NCBI GenBank assembly: GCA_019722365.1
Contig: JADFUC010000157.1
Span: 1-64,000 of the forward strand
Length of the DNA stretch: 64,000 bases
Reading direction: 5' to 3'
Source of the DNA: Lithospermum erythrorhizon
Lineage: Eukaryota; Streptophyta; Magnoliopsida; Boraginales; Boraginaceae
Part shown: positions 58,374-64,000 of the stretch, in pieces
Layout of the letters: the number at the start of each line of letters is the position of its first letter
Position numbering within the stretch: the first letter of the stretch is position 1
The notes under the pieces: generated by a model
What the model was told of the DNA's origin: nothing
The model's database searches: none
The model's input: only the letters and a program-made list of their open reading frames with translations
Position numbers and translations under genes: made by a program

Positions 58374-58387
58374 CCAAATGGGGAGTT
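58374..58387 (+). other. polypurine tract of the Sirevirus
   Basis: CCAAATGGGGAGTT directly before the 3' LTR start TGTTGG at 58388. It contains the purine run AAATGGGGAG expected for plus-strand priming. Confidence 0.6.
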
Positions 58388-59274
58388 TGTTGGTGCATAG
58401 ATTGTTGGATCAAGTTTTTCTGAAGAACCGTGCTGTTATAACAGTTGGCATTTGACTATTGGCACGGGTTGCTATTTATCATCTACGACCAAGTGTTAAA
58501 ACAGTAGGGCTTCTGGATGTCTCACTTGCAAAGATATGATTCGAAGATTTGCACGTATAAGGATCTTGGTGATATGTGAAGATCTCGAAAAGATATTCTT
58601 TGAAGATCAAGTTGTTGTGATAAGGCAAGTGTTGGAGTCGGTTGGGACTCGTGTGTATTATGGAAAGGTTTTTGATATCATATCAAACACCTTACCTTAT
58701 TTAAGACCGAAGCCCTAGGAGCCTACACTATTTAAAGACGGCGATATCAAGAATTGAACCGGACCTCACATATTGTTTTTCTACAAAGCATTCTTGTATT
58801 CTTGAGAGCAAACAATTAGTGTTTTTAGTGTAGGCCTATTTGTGTTAGAAGAACTCTCTAATCTTCTAACTAATGTACGGTTGTTTATAACACACTGTTA
58901 TAACAATCATTGAGAGTTTGTTTAATCATTTGATTATTGTAAGTCGAACACTGGGAGAGTGTTGACGTGGGAGGATAGAAGATAGGTGGATCCTAGTATT
59001 AGAAGCTATTTGGAGTAGAGCTAGGGCGAAGTAGAATGTGGGACATTCGTATAAGACCCTTCTTGTAATTTCTTCATATCATAGTGGAAGTTCTCCCTGG
59101 GCAGGCTGCCCCCAGACCTAGGTGCTACATTGGCACCGAACTGGGTTACCATTCTCTGTGTTATTTATTTTACTGTCTTTTAATTACACATCGAGTTATT
59201 TGTATTAGTGAGATCAAGTGTCAGTAACCGTTTGTGGAACACTTGTGTGGGTTACGATTAAGTTCACTTTTTCA
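58388..59274 (+). repeat. 3' LTR of the Sirevirus
   Basis: 887 bp, starting TGTTGGTGCATAG and ending ACTTTTTCA, then TATTA. An ACTATTTAAAGAC box near 58728-58740 may be the promoter. It is much cleaner in sequence than the 5' copy. Confidence 0.87.
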
Positions 59275-59687
59275 TATTAATCTACTAATATGTGTTGAGG
59301 TCCTCAATATTATTTCACATGTATAACTCGATTCATTACAGGATCTTCATATGACCTTAAACATGAGATGATTATGAATTTATAATATCATGTTAAGAAT
59401 TAATTAGGTTGTATTCTCAAGTCAATTGTCAATTGATTTTAGTTTATAAATGTATTGATTCTTAATAAGTAGAATATATTTTAATTTTAGTTTGGAATAA
59501 AGACATGTTCCCTCAGACATGATGGCTAACAATAAAACAAATTTATAATAAATCAAGAAATATATTTGTGGAAGAAATTTATATATATTTGGACGAACTA
59601 TAAAACAAAGAAGATGAAAGGCCTCATATTTGATTTTCATTTTAGACTTATAAGCTTATTATGTTTAGCAGCCATTGACATTATATC
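59275..59687. other. AT-rich spacer, no recognised gene
   Basis: A 72-codon minus-strand ORF (59640-59422) is lysine- and isoleucine-rich with no known domain. It may be internal sequence of the LTR element to the right. Confidence 0.35.
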
Positions 59688-60592
59688 TGTTGGATTTTAC
59701 GGAATAAAATAACTATCATCTAAACCGAATAACAGAAACTCTACCAGATTATAAAAAGAGTAATTCAATCAGAGTTTTCGTATATATCTTACACCTTGTA
59801 GTTGAGCGGAATATGACCGGAGGAGGCTACGAACAACCAAAGCAGGTTGTCTCTAAGAATAGTCCACACTAACGATTGATCAAACCCTTCCGTCGGTTTT
59901 ACTAGAACTATTGAAGTTTAAATAAGGGAACAGAGCATGAAGTTTTTCTTCTACCCTAGTCGACCAAGAGAGGGGGAGAAGGGAGAGAAGTTTTGCCTCT
60001 TGATTTTCTCAAAACTAAAAGTGAATGAGCAAATGAAAATGAGGAACCTCATGATGAAGCAACCTCATGGTCTATTTATAGGAGAGAATGACCCGAGATT
60101 CAAGGTGGCAAAATTCTTCCACCTCTCCCTTTTTCTCCTCCTATCCGACTTTAGGGTTGAAATTCCATAATTGGAATTTCGCCTCAATATTTCCTTACAG
60201 TTACACTTTAATCCGAAAAATTATAATTGTATTATAGTTTGACCCTGTTGTTGTGTGTGATCTCTTAGTCTTGATTAACAAGAATAATATATTAATTCAT
60301 GTTAACCGAACATCTCTTTAATATATAGATTATGAGCGAACCCTAGTAAGCCAACATAACCCCTAATGTCAATGTGAGTTAATCCTAATATGTCAATTGT
60401 CCAACAATCGAACATATATCTGAACTTATACATTTGAATGTGAGTAATCGGTTGTACAATCTAATTGTTCAACGGCATATTTATGAGATCTAATATTTCA
60501 TATTTCCAGCACTCCCAATTGCCCTTGGACCATTTCTTGTAACAAATAACCGATGACATCTGAGAACGATTCCTCATACCCGATTTCTAACA
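59688..60592 (-). mobile_element. copia-type LTR, orphan, 905 bp
   Basis: On the minus strand it starts TGTTAGAAATCGGG, ends AAAATCCAACA, and has a CCTATAAATAGACC box (60070-60083). No tRNA-Met primer site follows its 3' end on the left, so it is more likely a 3' LTR with its internal region to the right. The immediate flanks (ATATC and TTCAA) do not match, which argues against a simple solo LTR. Confidence 0.6.
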
Positions 60593-62706
60593 TTCAAGCT
60601 TTGCTAAGATTTGTGTCACCAAACTCTTGCACCTATTTTTTTCTTGGTTGTATGAATTAATGTGATTCAAGTACTATATTGGAGATGCGCATCATAATCA
60701 CCATTAATTCTCCGAGAGCCCAGAAATCTAACCGTTATATTCAGTCCTATGAATCTCATCTAGTGTACAGCCATTTCCGCAACTACGTTTATAGTATATC
60801 CAACACGATGCCGTTACAGTCCTCCTATTACGGAGGACGTTTGACATTGTCAAATTAAATTACTCCCGTAAAGTGAAATATTGTCACACGGGTTTAAGAA
60901 TCTTCATTTAACATAAGTTCTATGAGAATCTATTTAGGACACAGATATACTATCTTCTAAGTTCTAATGGCGGTCAACTCCAGTACTGCATTCGAACAGT
61001 TTTTTGACATGCATACCCATGTGATTGATTACAGTTGATAATCATACTCCCTTCTGATCCAAGAAACATGATCTATACAATCATCACATACTAGTCGTTT
61101 GGTGTTCGATTCCAATTAGTAAACATAGGCAATCTCATGGTTCTCTAGGCTTGATAAAGGATCTCTTGTTCATATCACGTATCCGAAGACCTATCCAGAA
61201 AAAGTTAGATTGCTAATGGAATCCATTTTTTATTCTAATAATAACATCATTGTTCAATAACAAATGATACGGTAAACCTCCATATGAATAAGAAGCTGAT
61301 ATTCAAACAAGTTTACGGAAGAAAATAAATGAGCTTTCTCCCACTGAATCATGCATCATCCAGGTTTTCCTTTTGATTAATTGAAGCATGTATTCTAATC
61401 ACTCAAGAGAAAACAACTATGAGATGTTAGCTTAATTCCGTAACTGGACCTTCGAAGCTTGCATACATTTAGGTCCATCAAGAAATGTAAACAAGATGAT
61501 CGTGTCATCATCTTTTAACCATCCTTCTCAAGAATAGTCTTTACATCCATATACTAAAACATTCCTGATCTGGTGGTGTTAATGGCTAAAATGATCAGGG
61601 TAGATATGACGTTGTTACACGTCCATAGGTTTTTATCATGTTCAGAACATGACTGATCCTACGTTTTCTTCTTCAAATTTCGAGTCATGGACCTGTATCT
61701 TATAAACTATCCAACTCTTTGCATATCCTTATGCTATCTTCATCAGTCAAAATCTTTTACTGTCAAAGTACAAATCATCATGATTCAGCATCTTATATTA
61801 TCCTATTGACGAAAGAATCTTGATAGTATCAGCTATGGTACACATCATGGAACAATTTCCACATTTACCATAAGGTTTATTTAGTTCGATAATTGAACAT
61901 TGCAAGAAGATCAATAATCAATCTTCTAGAACAAACCCTAAAGAATTTCTTTATTACCTCTATTCTCTTTCCATTACTTGAAATATATTTCATAACAATT
62001 CATGACTCCTCATAAGAATTTTTTTGGTAATGGTTAAGTGACATTTTATATGAAATTTAAGTGGGAGAAGATCCTCATTAGACATGTCAGGTTCAAATAA
62101 AGAATTTATCTAATTTCAGTTTATTCACTTTTAAACTCCATGACATTTATCATATATAACTGTCATATCGAGCTTAATCCATATTGTACATCAAATAGAT
62201 ACAGATCACCTTACTAAGGTAAACGATTACGACCATACCATCGGCAACTCAAATATGTTAAGGTTCTTTTCCTTAGTAACTTGTATATCACATATATACA
62301 ATGATCTGTATCGTTAAGCTCCCACAGACCTTTTGAACTCTTAATTCATCTTCTTTCTCCAAAGAAGATTCTTACTCATTTTATACCCAAATATCTCAAG
62401 TTCATAACTTGAATATTAGTAGTATACTAGTTTTTCATTTATTCTAGCTTTAGAGACGTGAGTGCCCCATAGAAATGTCAAGTACCTATCTTTGACGGAT
62501 TATTACTTAGGAACATTTTTTGCTCACGACAGAATGCAGATATCAAGTACCCATTCATATTGAATCATTACTAAGGAACATCCATTCTCTCATGTCTCAT
62601 AACTAGAAGAAAACTTATGAAATAGATCTAAACATAGTATGTACTTGTTCATGATCTCAGTATTTCATATCAAATGATTTTGTGCAAGAGTCTGATTCAT
62701 TCATAC
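60593..62706. other. no recognised gene; possible internal region of the LTR element
   Basis: No copia or gypsy domain readable on either strand. Similar short phrases recur near 62480-62590: CAAGTACC(T/C)AT followed by ATTACT(A/T)AGGAACAT occurs twice, about 90 bases apart. It could be the remnant of a non-autonomous element. Confidence 0.35.
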
Positions 62707-62872
62707 TGTTATGAATAATCTATATAAATGTATTATTGTATAAACGATAGTAAATATTTACCACATATTATTATATTGGGCTAGCCCGAAGGATTTGTAG
62801 AATATTAGCCTAAATTTTATATATAGGCTAGATATCTCATTGTAATGGTTGTCACTCAATTATAATCTTACA

Positions 62873-62887
62873 TGGGTATTAGAGCCT
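62873..62887 (+). other. primer-binding site, tRNA-iMet type
   Basis: TGGGTATTAGAGCCT immediately after the LTR. One extra G and one C-to-T change relative to TGGTATCAGAGCC. Confidence 0.65.
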
Positions 62888-63027
62888 AAAAGATCCTTAC
62901 CTTAATTTTCTTTTCTTCCTCCCATCTACTCACGCTCGAACTCACAGTGACCAAAGTCATATATCAAACCTTTGCAATCGTCACTTTATTTCTCCTTATC
63001 CTATACTATTAGTCCAATTTCTTCATC

Positions 63028-63990
63028 ATGGCCAAAGGAACCAATAAAAACTTTACCCCACCCACCAACAATAAATTACATCCAACTATTTCAATCTCCA
63101 ACATCCATCTTCATTTTCCTATTACTCTTGAAATAGACAACGTGTTATACTCAACATGGGCCGAATTGTTTCAAATTCATTGTTGACCGTCCAAAGTGAT
63201 TCAACATATTCTTCCTCATCAAGATTCTGCCGCTTCTGATGGATACAACGAAGACTGGCCCACCCTTAATGTCATTGTGTTAAAATGGATATATGTTACA
63301 ATTTCTATTGATCTTTTGCATACTATTATTGAAGCTGGTGTTACTACTATGAATGATTGGAACCGTTTATATTCTATTTTTCAGAATAACTAAGGTTCTC
63401 GTACCGTTACCCCTCGAACAGGATTTCTCTAGTACGCATAATGTCATCGTTTGAAAAATCTGGCCGATCAACTCAAGAAGGCCGGTGCTCCGGTTCCTAA
63501 TAATCGTTTGGTTCTTTGAATGGTTCCGAGGATACCACAGAACATATAATAATGGAGTTGGTATGCTTTTGATCATCATCAGCCCATAAACTGGGCCAAC
63601 TCTAGCCCGCGCATTAACAAATCCAACCCACGCAATAATAGAGCAGGACACTCCTCCCTCACACGGACCAGCCTGTTCCAACTATGCCCAACCCTTGGCC
63701 TTGGACCCCTCCACCCTGCCCATATCCATCTAACAACTAGACCAGACGTCCTCCAACCTTTCATCAGCGGCCCTCTTCACGCACCAGCAAGGCTGGTTTG
63801 CTTGGTTCACGTCCACAGTCCCCCACGGCGGCCTCCTCCAGCCTGACACAGGCCTACTCACGCCCACGGATCGAACAAGCAATGCACTCCTTGGGCCTCA
63901 CTCCACCTAACTTCGGTGGATACGGGAGAGCGTCTCGTATGAGCTTTTCACCACGATCGAAGTGCTATAAAATACAAAAATAGTTGTTCA
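63028..63990 (+). pseudogene. Ty1/copia gag (UBN2-like), broken
   Basis: It starts at ATG 63028 (MAKGTNKN). The first block keeps LEIDNVLYSTWAELFQIHC before a stop at 63184. The second (63196-63393) has LKWIYVTISIDLLHTIIEAG and WNRLYSIFQNN. A later frame has LADQLKKAGAPVPNNRLVL (about 63460-63517). A proline- and asparagine-rich linker follows. The C-terminal landmark IEQAMHSLGLTPP, which precedes the protease in this group, lies at about 63867-63905. Gag would package the element RNA. Stops and frame changes make it inactive. Confidence 0.8.
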
Positions 63991-64000
63991 ATGATGGTAC

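Larger units (their letters stand above)
41925..59274 (+). mobile_element. Ty1/copia Sirevirus with env-like ORF, 17.3 kb including nested insertions
   Basis: The LTRs (41925-42787 and 58388-59274) match along their length, and TATTA flanks both outer ends (41920-41924 and 59275-59279). Between them lie, on the plus strand, gag, a gag-pre-integrase block, integrase, reverse transcriptase, RNase H and an env-like ORF. Integrase before RT is the copia order, and an additional env-like ORF after pol marks the Sirevirus genus. A solo LTR and a further LTR element are nested in gag, and two smaller insertions lie in pol. The element cannot be autonomous. The 5' LTR starts CGTTGG where TGTTGG is expected. 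Confidence 0.9.
62707..64000 (+). mobile_element. 5' part of a Ty1/copia element, running off the window
   Basis: A 166-bp LTR (62707-62872), starting TGTTATG and ending ATCTTACA, is followed directly by TGGGTATTAGAGCCT, close to the tRNA-iMet primer site TGGTATCAGAGCC. Gag follows from ATG 63028. The short LTR, primer site and gag type resemble Ale-like copia elements. The rest lies beyond 64000. Confidence 0.72.

Noticed and set aside
1..64000. A previously undescribed multi-gene system
   Set aside because: Only one intact host gene is present and all other recognised coding sequence belongs to known mobile-element classes, so the claim cannot be supported.

Overview
The window looks like repeat-rich nuclear DNA of a dicotyledonous plant. 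It is AT-rich and has long non-coding stretches. It carries plant-type LTR retrotransposons (Ty3/gypsy Tat lineage, Ty1/copia including a Sirevirus), an L1-type LINE, an Ac-like hAT transposon and Stowaway/Harbinger-like MITEs. One intron-containing plant gene is present. I cannot name the species. No rRNA, tRNA, CRISPR array or organelle insert was recognised.

Layout. (1) About 0.64-7.43 kb: a decayed Ac-like hAT transposon on the minus strand, split by a 3.45-kb solo LTR (2252-5703) flanked by the duplication AATAG. (2) 7.4-14.3 kb: fragments of copia elements, a degenerate tandem repeat, a Harbinger-like MITE and two Stowaway-like MITEs, and a copia LTR with its primer-binding site (13630-14271). 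(3) 15068-24281: a complete but dead Tat-lineage Ty3/gypsy element flanked by TATAG. It has gag, protease, RT, RNase H, archaeal-type RNase H and integrase on the plus strand and an extra antisense ORF before the 3' LTR. (4) 24.3-30.4 kb: very AT-rich DNA holding two inverted copies of an unidentified repeat (25.25-26.7 and 28.8-30.4 kb). (5) 30980-32969: the only convincing host gene, three exons, 306 aa, DUF506/PDDEXK_6 family, with a TATA box and a PHR1-type P1BS match upstream. (6) About 33.95-39.4 kb: a broken LINE on the minus strand. (7) 40351-40957: a non-autonomous hAT-like element. (8) 41925-59274: a 17-kb Sirevirus flanked by TATTA. An inverted solo LTR of the same family as the one at 2.3-5.7 kb sits inside its gag, and a further LTR element sits inside that solo LTR, giving a three-level nest. 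Its env-like ORF is much better preserved than its pol. (9) 59688-60592: an orphan copia-type LTR on the minus strand. (10) From 62707 to the window end: the 5' LTR, primer-binding site and gag of another copia element.

Apart from the DUF506 gene, all coding sequence I recognise belongs to mobile elements, and all of it is interrupted by stops or frameshifts. I found no new defence, biosynthetic or regulatory system. The most informative unexplained structures are the inverted repeat pair around the AT-rich 26.7-28.8 kb segment, the clustered GGTACC-centred palindromes of the hAT element, and the abrupt change in sequence integrity near 55.7 kb inside the Sirevirus.
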